Positions 25,903-33,493 of a stretch of 64,000 nt of DNA are shown in pieces. Position 1 is the first letter of the stretch; each line of letters starts with the position of its first letter. A program made the position numbers and the translations under genes. The DNA comes from an uncultured Gemmiger sp. GTDB lineage: Bacteria; Bacillota; Clostridia; Oscillospirales; Ruminococcaceae. The stretch spans positions 62,001 through 126,000 of the forward strand of contig CALXAH010000004.1 of assembly GCA_944386225.1 (NCBI GenBank). The letters run 5' to 3'. The notes under the pieces were generated by a model, which searched no databases, was not told the origin of the DNA, and saw only the letters and a list, made by a program, of their open reading frames with translations.

Positions 25903-26860
25903 GGCGCACCCCCTTGTCCAGCCCGGCACAGAGCCGGTCGCTTGCCAGCATCCCCGCCAGCACCAGCACGGTGGAGAACAGAAACACACCCTGGATCAGC
26001 GGGTAATCCCGGTAGCGCACCGCCTCCCGCAGCACGGTGCCCACGCCCGGATAGGCGAATACGTTTTCCACCAGCAGGGTGCTGCCCATCAGCCCGCCGA
26101 TGCTCAGAAACAGCTTGGCCACAATGGGGGTGGCGGCGTTGCGCAGGATGTACCGGCGGCGCACCAGCCCCTCCTTCAGCCCCCGGGAACGGGCGCCCAG
26201 CAGATAGGGCTGCCGCCGCACCGAGAGAAAACTGGCCCGGGCGGTAAAGAAGTAGCCGGGCAGGCTCACCACGCACAGGCTCACCGCGGGCAGCAGCCCG
26301 TGCAATGCCAGATCCGCCAGCCGCTGGCCGAAATGGGCGTACCGGGCAAAGGCGGTTTCGCCCCCGGACAGGGGCAGCCAGTCCACCCGGGCGGCCACAA
26401 GAAACAGCAGCGCCAGGCCCACCAGATAGGGCGGCAGCTGGCAGATGGCGGAAAATACCCCGTACACCGCCTTGTCCACCCGGGGGCGGCGCACGCAGAG
26501 CAGCGCCAGCCCCACCGCCAGCGGCAGGCTCAGGGCGGTGGAAAAGGCCATCAGGCCCAGCGTCCAGGGCAGGCGGCTTAAAATCACGGTGCTCACCGGC
26601 TGCTTGTAGTGGATGCTCTGGCCCAGATCCCCCCGCAGGTTCGCCGCCAGGGTGCGGCCAAACTGGGTGAGAAGCGGCTGATCCAGCCCGTAATAGGCCC
26701 GCAGCTGTTCCAGCTGTTCGGCGTTGTAGGCCACGGTCATGTCCTCCCCCGATACCGAGGAGGAATACTGCAGCGGATCCCCGGGCATCAGGCGGGGGAT
26801 GAAAAAGTTGCACACATAGATCACCGCAAAGGTGGCCAGCAGCAGCGCGGCACGGCGCAT
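25892..26860 (-). CDS. ABC importer permease, DppB type
   Basis: Inner-membrane permease of 322 residues. It has a leading TM (ALLLATFAVIYVCNFFIPRLMPGDPL, the classic RxxPGDP ending), then LRAYYGLDQPLLTQFGRTL and LRGDLGQSIHYKQPV near residues 53-90, which are diagnostic of DppB/NikB. VENVFAYPGVGTVLREAVRYRDYPLIQG lies near 265-292. Second gene of the operon, after the binding protein. Confidence 0.94.
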   Translation of the reverse strand: MRRAALLLATFAVIYVCNFFIPRLMPGDPLQYSSSVSGEDMTVAYNAEQLEQLRAYYGLDQPLLTQFGRTLAANLRGDLGQSIHYKQPVSTVILSRLPWTLGLMAFSTALSLPLAVGLALLCVRRPRVDKAVYGVFSAICQLPPYLVGLALLFLVAARVDWLPLSGGETAFARYAHFGQRLADLALHGLLPAVSLCVVSLPGYFFTARASFLSVRRQPYLLGARSRGLKEGLVRRRYILRNAATPIVAKLFLSIGGLMGSTLLVENVFAYPGVGTVLREAVRYRDYPLIQGVFLFSTVLVLAGMLASDRLCAGLDKGVRHAG

Positions 26861-26891
26861 CGTTCTCCCCCTCCTTTCCCGTTCAAAATCC

Positions 26892-28481
26892 TCAGCGCAG
26901 CATATAGCTCAGCCGGTTCTGCTCCGCCTGCTGGTAGGCGTAGGTTTTCATCCAGCCGTCGTACACGTCCTTGCGGTACATGCTGTAGCTGGACTGGTTG
27001 GCAATCACGATCAGCGGGATCTCCTGGCTGATCAGCACCTGCAGTTCCTGGAAGATGGCCTTGCGGGCCTCAAAATCGGTTTCCAGCTTCTGGGCCTCGG
27101 CCAGCTCGGTGATCTGGGCGTTTTCGTAGCCGATGGGCCCCATGCTGTGGGGGTTGCCCCCCTGGTTCTTGGAAATATCCGAAAAGATGGTGCGCAGGTA
27201 GGTGGGCGGGTTGTTGCCCCAGCCCCCGTTGCCCACCAGGGCAAACTGGTAATCCCCCGCGTTGACCATGCTGTCCCGGGTGGCGGAATCGTAGCTTTCC
27301 ACCGTCACCGCCACGCCGGCGGCTTCCAGATCAATCTTGATCAGCTCCGCGATGGACACATCGCTGCCGCTGTCGGCGGCCAGCAGGGTCACCGACAGGT
27401 TCTTGTCCGCCAGCACCGCCCGGGCGGCGTCCGGGTCGTAGTCGTACTCCACGCAGTCGGGGGAATAGTACAGGCTGGTGCGGGGCACATATCCGGCGCT
27501 GCCCACCGAGCCCGCGCCCCGGAACACCTTGTCCACCACCGCCTGCCGGTCCAGCGCCGCGTATACGGCCCGGCGCAGGGCGATGTCCAGAAACTCCGGA
27601 CACTGTTCAAAGTTGATCAGCAGCTTGTAGCCCATGTCGTTGGCCTTTTCCACAAAGCCCAGGGTCTCGTCGGCCTGGTACTGACTCAGCAGATCGGCGG
27701 GCACGCCGGTAATGTCGATCTCCCCGTTCTCAAAGGCCAGCAGCGCATCGCTTACCGGCACAAACTGGATGCGCCCCGCGCCCGGGGTACCGGCGCAGAA
27801 ATCCTCCACCGCGGTAAATTCATAGCTGCCGGTGGGGCCGTCGTAGGCGGTGCAGGCCCAGGCGCCGCTGCCGGTCAGCCAGCCCTCGCCGGTGTAGGTG
27901 TAGGGATCCTCCACCGATTTCCACACATGGCGGGGGATGATCTCAAAGCTGCCCAGATTGGACAGGGTGTCCCCGTCCGGGTTCTTGACGGTCAGGGTGA
28001 TGGTGCGCTCGTCCACCACCGTGTAGTGATCCACAATGCAGGCCTCGGTGCCCGCCGCCAGCGGGTTGCTCACCGGCGGGTGGGCGTTGTAATAGTCGAT
28101 GGTAAAGGCCACATCGTCGGCTGTCAGGGGCTGCCCGTCCTGGAACGCGGCACCCTCCCGCAAAGTGAAGGTATAGTCGTTGCCCTCCATCGTCCAGCTT
28201 TCGGCCAGCCAGCCGATGTCGCCGTTTTCGTCCTTTTCCAGCAGGCTGGCGTATACCAGCTCCATCTTGGCGGTGCCGGGGCCCCGGCTCTGGCACTGGA
28301 AGGGGTTCGGCGCGCCCCAGTCGGTGCCGCCCTCCAGCCGCAGCGCCTCCACCCAGCCGTCGGGATGGGCGGAGTCGGCCCCATAGGCGGGGGCTTCATA
28401 GGAGGCGGCGGAACAGCCCGCCGCCAGGCTCACCGGCAGAACAAGCGCCAGCACGGCGCTGAGGATACGGATACGAGGCAT
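26892..28481 (-). CDS. ABC importer substrate-binding lipoprotein (family 5, peptide/nickel type)
   Basis: Extracellular receptor of the importer, 529 residues from ATG 28481, with GGAGG upstream. The signal peptide ends in a lipobox (VSLAAGC, Cys near residue 23). LVYASLLEKDENGDIGWLAESWTMEG and FTLREGAAFQDGQPLTADDVAFTIDYY (about 75-130) are the SBP_bac_5 signature. ALRRAVYAALDRQAVVDKVFRG lies near 305. The C-terminus (LISQEIPLIVIANQSSYSMYRKDVYDGW) is complete. The ligand is not evident. First gene of the operon, behind a long structured leader. Confidence 0.92.
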   Translation of the reverse strand: MPRIRILSAVLALVLPVSLAAGCSAASYEAPAYGADSAHPDGWVEALRLEGGTDWGAPNPFQCQSRGPGTAKMELVYASLLEKDENGDIGWLAESWTMEGNDYTFTLREGAAFQDGQPLTADDVAFTIDYYNAHPPVSNPLAAGTEACIVDHYTVVDERTITLTVKNPDGDTLSNLGSFEIIPRHVWKSVEDPYTYTGEGWLTGSGAWACTAYDGPTGSYEFTAVEDFCAGTPGAGRIQFVPVSDALLAFENGEIDITGVPADLLSQYQADETLGFVEKANDMGYKLLINFEQCPEFLDIALRRAVYAALDRQAVVDKVFRGAGSVGSAGYVPRTSLYYSPDCVEYDYDPDAARAVLADKNLSVTLLAADSGSDVSIAELIKIDLEAAGVAVTVESYDSATRDSMVNAGDYQFALVGNGGWGNNPPTYLRTIFSDISKNQGGNPHSMGPIGYENAQITELAEAQKLETDFEARKAIFQELQVLISQEIPLIVIANQSSYSMYRKDVYDGWMKTYAYQQAEQNRLSYMLR

Positions 28482-28517
28482 AAGGTCCTCCTTCGGAAAG
28501 CGGAGGGGTGCAGAAAC

Positions 28518-28584
28518 AAAAAAGGCGACCAGACACGCCGTGCACCGGCTGCAAAAGCCCTGTGCCCGGTTTTGTCTGACCGCC
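28518..28584 (-). terminator. Intrinsic terminator in the ABC operon leader
   Basis: On the minus strand GGCG-gt-CAGACA pairs with TGTCTG-gt-CGCC, with an inner ACCGG/CCGGT hairpin, and is followed by TTTTTT (28518-28523). It lies about 36 bases before the binding-protein ATG, so it should be conditional. A second copy of the 5' arm, GGCGCAGACA (28666-28675), could compete for the same 3' arm. Confidence 0.75.
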
Positions 28585-28734
28585 GCGCCGCTGCCGTACG
28601 GGCCGGGGCTTCCGCCCGGCGCCCGGCGGGGCCTCCCTGGCCCCCTCGCAAGCAATCGTTTTGTTGTCTGCGCCCCGGTGTAAGGGGCGGATCAGGCCCG
28701 CCGCACCTTCCTGGCGGGCCGTTTGCTGGTTATA

Positions 28735-28764
28735 AGGATACCATATCCGGCCGGGAGGGGTCAA
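28735..28764 (-). promoter_or_regulatory. Promoter of the ABC-FmdE operon
   Basis: Minus-strand TTGACC (28759-28764), 18-base spacer, TATCCT (28735-28740). Leader length to the first ATG about 250 nt. Confidence 0.6.
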
Positions 28765-28789
28765 GCACAGGGCACAGCAATCGTTTGTC

Positions 28790-28819
28790 TTGCACCGGGG
28801 GCCGCCGGTGGGGTATAAT
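28790..28819 (+). promoter_or_regulatory. Promoter of the Crp/Fnr-family gene
   Basis: TTGCAC (28790-28795), 18-base spacer, TATAAT (28814-28819). A copy of GCAATCGTTT lies just upstream (28777-28786); a second copy lies inside the ABC leader (28652-28661). Confidence 0.75.
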
Positions 28820-28847
28820 CAGAAAAAAGCTCCAAGGAGGCCGCCCC

Positions 28848-29507
28848 ATGTACACCGAAGCCCTCAGCCGCCTGCCGTTCTGGCAGCATCTCACCCCCGC
28901 CCAGCAGACGGCCGCCGCCGACCAGTGCCGCCGGGTGGAGTACGCTGCCGGCCAGGCAGTGCACAGCCCTGAGGAGGGGTGCCTGGGGGTGCTGCTGATC
29001 GAAAGCGGCGCGCTGCGCATCTACCTGAGCAGCCCGGAGGGCCGCCAGGCCACCATCGACCGGCTGCACGCCGGGCAGATCTGCGTGATGACCGCCGCCT
29101 GCATGATGCGGGGGGTCAGCTTTGACGTGCAGGTGGAGGCGGAAAGCGATACCGCGGCCCTGCTGCTGCCCGCCCGGCTGTTTGCTTTGCTGATGAAGGA
29201 GAACATCTATGTGGAGGCGTTTTTGTACCGGGCGGCTACCGAGCGGTTTGCCTCGGTGCTGACCGGGATGGAGCAGATGCTGTTCCTGACGCTGGAGCAG
29301 CGGGTGGCCAGTTTCCTGCTGGACGAGGCGGCCCGCACCGGCAGCGACGCGGTGCGCGTCACCCAGGAGCAGCTGGCCCAGGCCATCGGCAGCGCCCGGG
29401 AGGCGGTAAGCCGCACCCTGAAAAAGCTGGAGCGGCAGGGCCTGGTAACGGTGGAGCGGGGCGCGGTGCGCCTCGCCGACCGGCCGGCGTTGTACCGGCT
29501 GCTGTGA
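28848..29507 (+). CDS. Crp/Fnr-family transcription regulator
   Basis: A 219-residue regulator from ATG 28848, with AAGGAGG upstream. The N-terminal cyclic-nucleotide-binding-type beta barrel spans about 10-120 (GQAVHSPEEGCLGVLLIESGALRIYL). A dimer helix follows, then a winged helix near 150-210 with VTQEQLAQAIGSAREAVSRTLKKLERQGLV. There is no N-terminal Fnr-like Cys cluster. CVMTAACMM near 80 places cysteines inside the barrel, so sensing of oxygen by a [4Fe-4S] cluster is uncertain. It diverges from the ABC-FmdE operon and may control it. The NUDIX gene follows 12 bases later. Confidence 0.92.
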   Translation: MYTEALSRLPFWQHLTPAQQTAAADQCRRVEYAAGQAVHSPEEGCLGVLLIESGALRIYLSSPEGRQATIDRLHAGQICVMTAACMMRGVSFDVQVEAESDTAALLLPARLFALLMKENIYVEAFLYRAATERFASVLTGMEQMLFLTLEQRVASFLLDEAARTGSDAVRVTQEQLAQAIGSAREAVSRTLKKLERQGLVTVERGAVRLADRPALYRLL

Positions 29508-29519
29508 GGGAGGAAAAGG

Positions 29520-30002
29520 ATGGAACTGCTGGAAACGACCCTGTGTTATCTGGAGCGGGAGGGCTGCTACCTGATGCTGCACCGGGTAAAAAAGGACAAG
29601 GACGTAAACCGGGACAAGTGGATCGGGGTAGGCGGCAAGTTTGAGCCGGGGGAAACGGCGCTGGCCTGCGCGGTGCGGGAAGTGCGGGAGGAGACCGGCT
29701 ACACCATGATCGCGCCCCGGTACCGGGGCATGGTGGATTTCTACAACCCGCCCTGGCCCGCCGAGCGGATGCATCTGTATACCTGCGATGCATTCACCGG
29801 CGCCGAGCACCCCTGCGACGAGGGGGAGCTGGCCTGGGTGCCGAAGGAGCAGGTGCCCGCGCTGCCGGTGTGGCAGGGGGACAAGATCTTTCTGGAACTG
29901 CTGGCGCAGGGCGCGCCGTTTTTTCACCTGGCGCTTTACTACGCGGGGGATACGCTGACAAAGGCCGTGCTGGACGGCCGGGAGCTGCCCCTGCCCCAAT
30001 GA
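29520..30002 (+). CDS. NUDIX hydrolase (8-oxo-dGTP diphosphatase-like)
   Basis: Hydrolyses a nucleoside diphosphate linked to another group. The 160-residue protein has the NUDIX box GGKFEPGETALACAVREVREETGY (about residues 38-61) with all catalytic glutamates of the GxxxE...REVREExG pattern. WIGVGGKFEPGET and the N-terminal TTLCYLEREGCYLMLHRVKK resemble MutT-type 8-oxo-dGTP enzymes. It is cotranscribed with the Crp/Fnr gene (GGAGG lies in the 12-base gap) and with the small gene after it. Confidence 0.9.
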   Translation: MELLETTLCYLEREGCYLMLHRVKKDKDVNRDKWIGVGGKFEPGETALACAVREVREETGYTMIAPRYRGMVDFYNPPWPAERMHLYTCDAFTGAEHPCDEGELAWVPKEQVPALPVWQGDKIFLELLAQGAPFFHLALYYAGDTLTKAVLDGRELPLPQ

Positions 30003-30013
30003 CGGAGGTACCT

Positions 30014-30319
30014 ATGGACAAGCTGGAACAGGCCTTTGTGGCCGAGATGGCAAAAAAGACCGAACAGGCCCGCGCCGCGGGGGTGGACGGGGGCCGCACC
30101 CTGGCAGCGCTGGAAAAGCAGGGCCCGGCCCGGCTGCTGGGCCAGCAGGCGCGGCGGGGCTGCGTGAGCGCCGCGTTTGAGGCGCTGGCCGCCGCCGGCC
30201 GGCTGGATCTGAGCCTGGAGGCCGCGGCGGTGCAGGGCCGCTACGGCGCTTTGTTTGACGACGATACCGTGAATTTCTGTTTGCAGGTACTGTGCGAAAA
30301 AGGGTATTTCGTCCTGTAA
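30014..30319 (+). CDS. Small protein of unknown function
   Basis: A 101-residue product (MDKLEQAFVAEMAKK start) with GGAGGT six bases before the ATG, 11 bases after the NUDIX stop. It is helical, Ala-rich and basic in its first half, then has ALFDDDTVNFCLQVLCEKGYFVL at the end. I do not recognise a family. The good ribosome site, the codon use like that of its neighbours and the terminator just after it support a real gene. Confidence 0.6.
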   Translation: MDKLEQAFVAEMAKKTEQARAAGVDGGRTLAALEKQGPARLLGQQARRGCVSAAFEALAAAGRLDLSLEAAAVQGRYGALFDDDTVNFCLQVLCEKGYFVL

Positions 30320-30324
30320 ACGGC

Positions 30325-30357
30325 AAATCCCCCGCGGCCACCGGCCGCGGGGGATTT
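30325..30357. terminator. Bidirectional terminator
   Basis: AAATCCCCCGCGGCC and GGCCGCGGGGGATTT with a three-base loop, between the convergent small gene and the winged-helix gene. Confidence 0.88.
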
Positions 30358-30363
30358 GTGCTC

Positions 30364-30723
30364 TTATGGCGTTTCGATCTTGTAGCCCACGCCCCAGATG
30401 GTGCGGATGTACCGGGGATTGGCCACCGTGTCCTGCAGCTTGCGGCGCAGATGGCGCATATGCACCGAGATGGTGTTGGCCGCGCCGCAGCAGCGCTCGT
30501 CGTTCCAGATGCGGCGGCACAGTTCCTCGGCGCTGACCACCGCGCCGTCCTCTTCCAGCAGAATGCGCAGGATGGCAAATTCGGTGGGGGTCAGGGCCAC
30601 GGGCTGCCCGTTCAGCAGGCATTCGTGGCGGGCCACGCTCAGCTGCAGATCGCCCACAATATAATCCCGGGGCGCGGCGGGGCTTTCGGTTTGCGGCAGC
30701 AGCGCCGCGGTATCGTCAAACAT
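30364..30723 (-). CDS. Stand-alone OmpR/PhoB-type winged-helix regulator
   Basis: A 119-residue protein starting MFDDTAALLPQ; GGAGG lies eight bases before this ATG, while the in-frame ATG at 30738 lacks a site. The body is an OmpR-type DNA-binding domain (LTPTEFAILRILLEEDGAVVSAEELCRRIW, then ISVHMRHLRRKLQD and IRTIWGVGYKIE). No receiver domain precedes it and no kinase is adjacent, so it may respond by another route or by abundance. The N-terminal 30 residues are low in structure. Confidence 0.85.
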   Translation of the reverse strand: MFDDTAALLPQTESPAAPRDYIVGDLQLSVARHECLLNGQPVALTPTEFAILRILLEEDGAVVSAEELCRRIWNDERCCGAANTISVHMRHLRRKLQDTVANPRYIRTIWGVGYKIETP

Positions 30724-30896
30724 ACGGGGTTCCTCCATGCGGGCCGCCCGTCCGGTTGTGCAGGGGTGTGGGGGCGGCGGGGCTTTCCCGGCGCGGATGC
30801 CGGGCCGTTATCCATATAATAGACGATTTTGCCGCTGCTATTATTTCCTTTTTTATCACAAAGTACCCCTCCGGGCCGCGCACGGGGGAAAAGACA

Positions 30897-30929
30897 AAAC
30901 GCCCGCCCCCTTCAGGGGGCAGGCGTTTT
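30897..30929 (-). terminator. Terminator after the HD-GYP gene
   Basis: AAAACGCC-c-GCCCCC, TTCA loop, GGGGGC-a-GGCGTTTT, just after the stop of the HD-GYP gene on the minus strand; T-rich tract follows. Confidence 0.88.
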
Positions 30930-30947
30930 GCAATAACCGACAGAAAA

Positions 30948-33488
30948 TCAGACCTGGGGACGGGTGGTTTCCGCCGCGACGGGGGCGGGCTCGTTGCCGA
31001 TCAGCCGCACCTTGCCTTCCCGCAGGCAGTCCACAAACAGCGGGGCCAGCTTCGGGTCAAACTGGCGGCCGGATTCCTTCTCCAGAATCTGGATGGCCCG
31101 TTCCAGCGGCACCGCCGGTTTGTAGCAGCGGCGGCTGGTCATGGCGTCGAAGGAGTCCGCCACGCAGAGGATCCGGGCGGCCAGGGGGATGTCCTCCCCG
31201 CCGATGCGCCGGGGATAACCCCGGCCGTCGTACCGCTCGTGGTGGCCGATAACCGCGGGGATGATGTAGTCCAGGGCGGGCAGATGCCGGATGATGCCGA
31301 TGGAGGCTTCCACATGGCCCTGCATCAGCTCGTATTCATCCTCGGTAAGTTTGCCGGTCTTGTTCAGCACCGTTTCGGGAATGCCGATCTTGCCGATGTC
31401 ATGCAGCAGTGCCGCCTGGCGGATAATCTCCACAAAGTCGTTGTTCAGCCCCGCCGCCCGGGCCAGCTCGGTGGCGTAGTAGGCCACGTTGCGGGAGTGG
31501 GTGAAGGTGTAGTGATCCTTGGCGTCGATGGCGGCGGTCAGGGCCACCACGGTGGGCTCGTACTCCTGGTAGATGTGCCGGTGGTCCACCTTTTCGTCCT
31601 GCACATCCCCCCGCAGCACCGCGTCGAACACCTCGATGGCGTTCTTGCCGCTGCGCTTCACATGGTATACCGCCATGTCCGCGTTCTCCAGCAGCTGCTT
31701 GGAGGTGGAGGCGTCGAAGGGGGCCGCGCTGATGCCAATGCTCAGGGTCAGCACCTTGAGCTTGCGGTCTACCGTGGCCCGGTTCATGTTGTATACCTGG
31801 CGCTGGATGCTCTCAGCCAGCGCGCGGGTGGCCAGCACGTCGTACCGGGGCAGCAGCACCGCAAACTCCTTGCTGGTGTAGCGGGCCACGTAGCCGTTGT
31901 CCCCCACGCTGTTCTGCAGCACCCGGGCCACGTTGCGCAGGGCCCGGTCGCCCTCGGCGGCGCCGTACAGCTGGTTGTACAGCTTGAAATCGTCGATGTT
32001 GATGATGATCAGGCTCAGGGTGTTTTCCCGGTTGGCGGCAAATTCCCGTTCCAGGATCTCATAAAAATACTTGCGGTTGTACAGGCCGGTCAGCTCGTCG
32101 GTGCGGGCTTCGTGGCAGGCCTGCTCATACAGCTTGGCGTTTTTCAGGGCGATGGAGGTCACCGAAGCCACCGAGGGCAGCCACTGCATATCCCGCATAC
32201 GGATATGCTGGCCGGTGCGCTGGGTGAACAGCACCACCCCCTGCATCTCGCCGGAATCCCCCAGCAGCCCCAGCGCGCCGTGCACGCCCAGGATGCGGAA
32301 CCGCTCCTTTTCCTCCTGCCACATGGAGCGGTAGGCCACGGTGTTTTCAAAGTCCTTCCAGGCCACGCACTGCTGGTCGCGCAGCTCGCTCAGCAGCGGG
32401 CAGTCCGCCCGCAGCGCAAAGGACAGGTCATGCAGCGGCTGGTTGCTGCACCGGGCCTTGAACGCCCCGCCTTCCAGCACGCAGATATACACATTGTCGA
32501 TGCCCGGCACCGTCTTGATGGTGTCCACCGTTTTCTGCAGGATGTCGTCCACGTCCAGCAGCTGGCTCACCGTCAGGCTGTATTCCCGCAGCGCGTCGGC
32601 CAGGTGGTTTTCCTCCCGCACAAACAGGTTGTTGGCCAGCCGCTTCCACAAAAAGGTGAAGGCCACCGCCGAGAACAAAAACAGCGCCGCAAACAGCAGC
32701 ACGGCGTAGTCCGCGCCGCCGGGCAGGCGGCTGAGCGCGCTCATGCAGTAGGGCTGCAGATACAAAAACAGCACCAGGGTGATGCACAGGCCCACCATGT
32801 AGCATACGCTTTCGCTGGCCAGCAGCTGCAGCTTGAACAGCCGCTTTTTGGCCAGGGCGTAGACCAGCAGCACCGCGTTGACGATGCCGCCCAGAATGTC
32901 CACCGGGAACCCGCTGAACACCGGCAGCAGCATGGCCGCGTGGCCCAGGAACAGGATGGCAATGCCCCAGATCACCGGGCGCAGCTGACCGCGCAGATAG
33001 GGCTTGTCCCGGTAGGCACCGATCAGATTGTTCACCCCGTGCAGGATGACCGCCCCTTCGATCAGGAACAGAAAGACCACCGGCCACTGGATGGCGTCGT
33101 AGACAAATTCCACCTGGTCGCCCCGCTCGACCATGACCGGCCAGCGCATGAAGAAACCGGAGGGGATATTGCCCAGAAATACGGCCAGCAGTACCACCAG
33201 ATATATCCGGTCGGTGCCGGAGGCGGGCCTGTCCACAAAGGCGTTCATGAACCGGTAGTAGGCGTAGGACATGAGCAGCAGCCCGCCCAGCGACACATGA
33301 TACCAGAACACATAGTTCGGGGGCATCTGCCAGCGCATCAGCAGCGAGCCGCCGGTCCAGCAGATCATGGTGAAGAGCAGCACAAGGAACTGGCGCACCA
33401 CCCGGTTCTTTTTCACCGCCAGAAAGATCAGGAACTGGCAGGTGTACACGAACACCGCGATGGCCGAAATATAGCCGTAAATATCCAT
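30948..33488 (-). CDS. Membrane protein with GAF-like, degenerate GGDEF and HD-GYP domains
   Basis: An 846-residue signalling protein. About eight TM segments fill residues 1-290. A GAF-like sensor region follows (about 320-470), then a GGDEF fold (DELTGLYNRKYFYEIL near 487) whose active site reads YTSKEFAVLL instead of GG(D/E)EF, so cyclase activity is unlikely. The HD-GYP domain has HDIGKIGIP near 703 and HHERYDGRGYP near 757, intact for cyclic-di-GMP hydrolysis. The start at 33488 (MDIYGYISAIAV) has GGGGAGG upstream; a GTG at 33497 would overlap the GH3 stop by four bases. Third gene of an operon with a GH3-like enzyme and a methyltransferase. Confidence 0.88.
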   Translation of the reverse strand: MDIYGYISAIAVFVYTCQFLIFLAVKKNRVVRQFLVLLFTMICWTGGSLLMRWQMPPNYVFWYHVSLGGLLLMSYAYYRFMNAFVDRPASGTDRIYLVVLLAVFLGNIPSGFFMRWPVMVERGDQVEFVYDAIQWPVVFLFLIEGAVILHGVNNLIGAYRDKPYLRGQLRPVIWGIAILFLGHAAMLLPVFSGFPVDILGGIVNAVLLVYALAKKRLFKLQLLASESVCYMVGLCITLVLFLYLQPYCMSALSRLPGGADYAVLLFAALFLFSAVAFTFLWKRLANNLFVREENHLADALREYSLTVSQLLDVDDILQKTVDTIKTVPGIDNVYICVLEGGAFKARCSNQPLHDLSFALRADCPLLSELRDQQCVAWKDFENTVAYRSMWQEEKERFRILGVHGALGLLGDSGEMQGVVLFTQRTGQHIRMRDMQWLPSVASVTSIALKNAKLYEQACHEARTDELTGLYNRKYFYEILEREFAANRENTLSLIIINIDDFKLYNQLYGAAEGDRALRNVARVLQNSVGDNGYVARYTSKEFAVLLPRYDVLATRALAESIQRQVYNMNRATVDRKLKVLTLSIGISAAPFDASTSKQLLENADMAVYHVKRSGKNAIEVFDAVLRGDVQDEKVDHRHIYQEYEPTVVALTAAIDAKDHYTFTHSRNVAYYATELARAAGLNNDFVEIIRQAALLHDIGKIGIPETVLNKTGKLTEDEYELMQGHVEASIGIIRHLPALDYIIPAVIGHHERYDGRGYPRRIGGEDIPLAARILCVADSFDAMTSRRCYKPAVPLERAIQILEKESGRQFDPKLAPLFVDCLREGKVRLIGNEPAPVAAETTRPQV

Positions 33489-33493
33489 GCCGC

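Larger units (their letters stand above)
28482..28847. other. Divergent regulatory region between the ABC operon and the Crp/Fnr gene
   Basis: 366 bases without a supported gene. It holds two divergent promoters and, toward the ABC operon, a leader of roughly 250 nt. In minus-strand order the leader shows: an AGCAA/TTGCT outer stem enclosing GGCCCGCC/GGCGGGCC (loop containing GGTG) and GCCCC/GGGGC (loop containing CACC), so the two loops could pair; a GC-rich middle; then an intrinsic terminator before the binding-protein gene. It does not match the thiamine, cobalamin, Moco, NiCo or guanidine riboswitch cores as I remember them. Confidence 0.65.

Noticed and set aside
28585..28735. Molybdenum-cofactor, cobalamin or thiamine riboswitch upstream of the ABC-FmdE operon
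   Set aside because: CCTGATC looked like part of the thiamine core and the FmdE link suggested a molybdenum cofactor switch, but the other conserved elements are missing.
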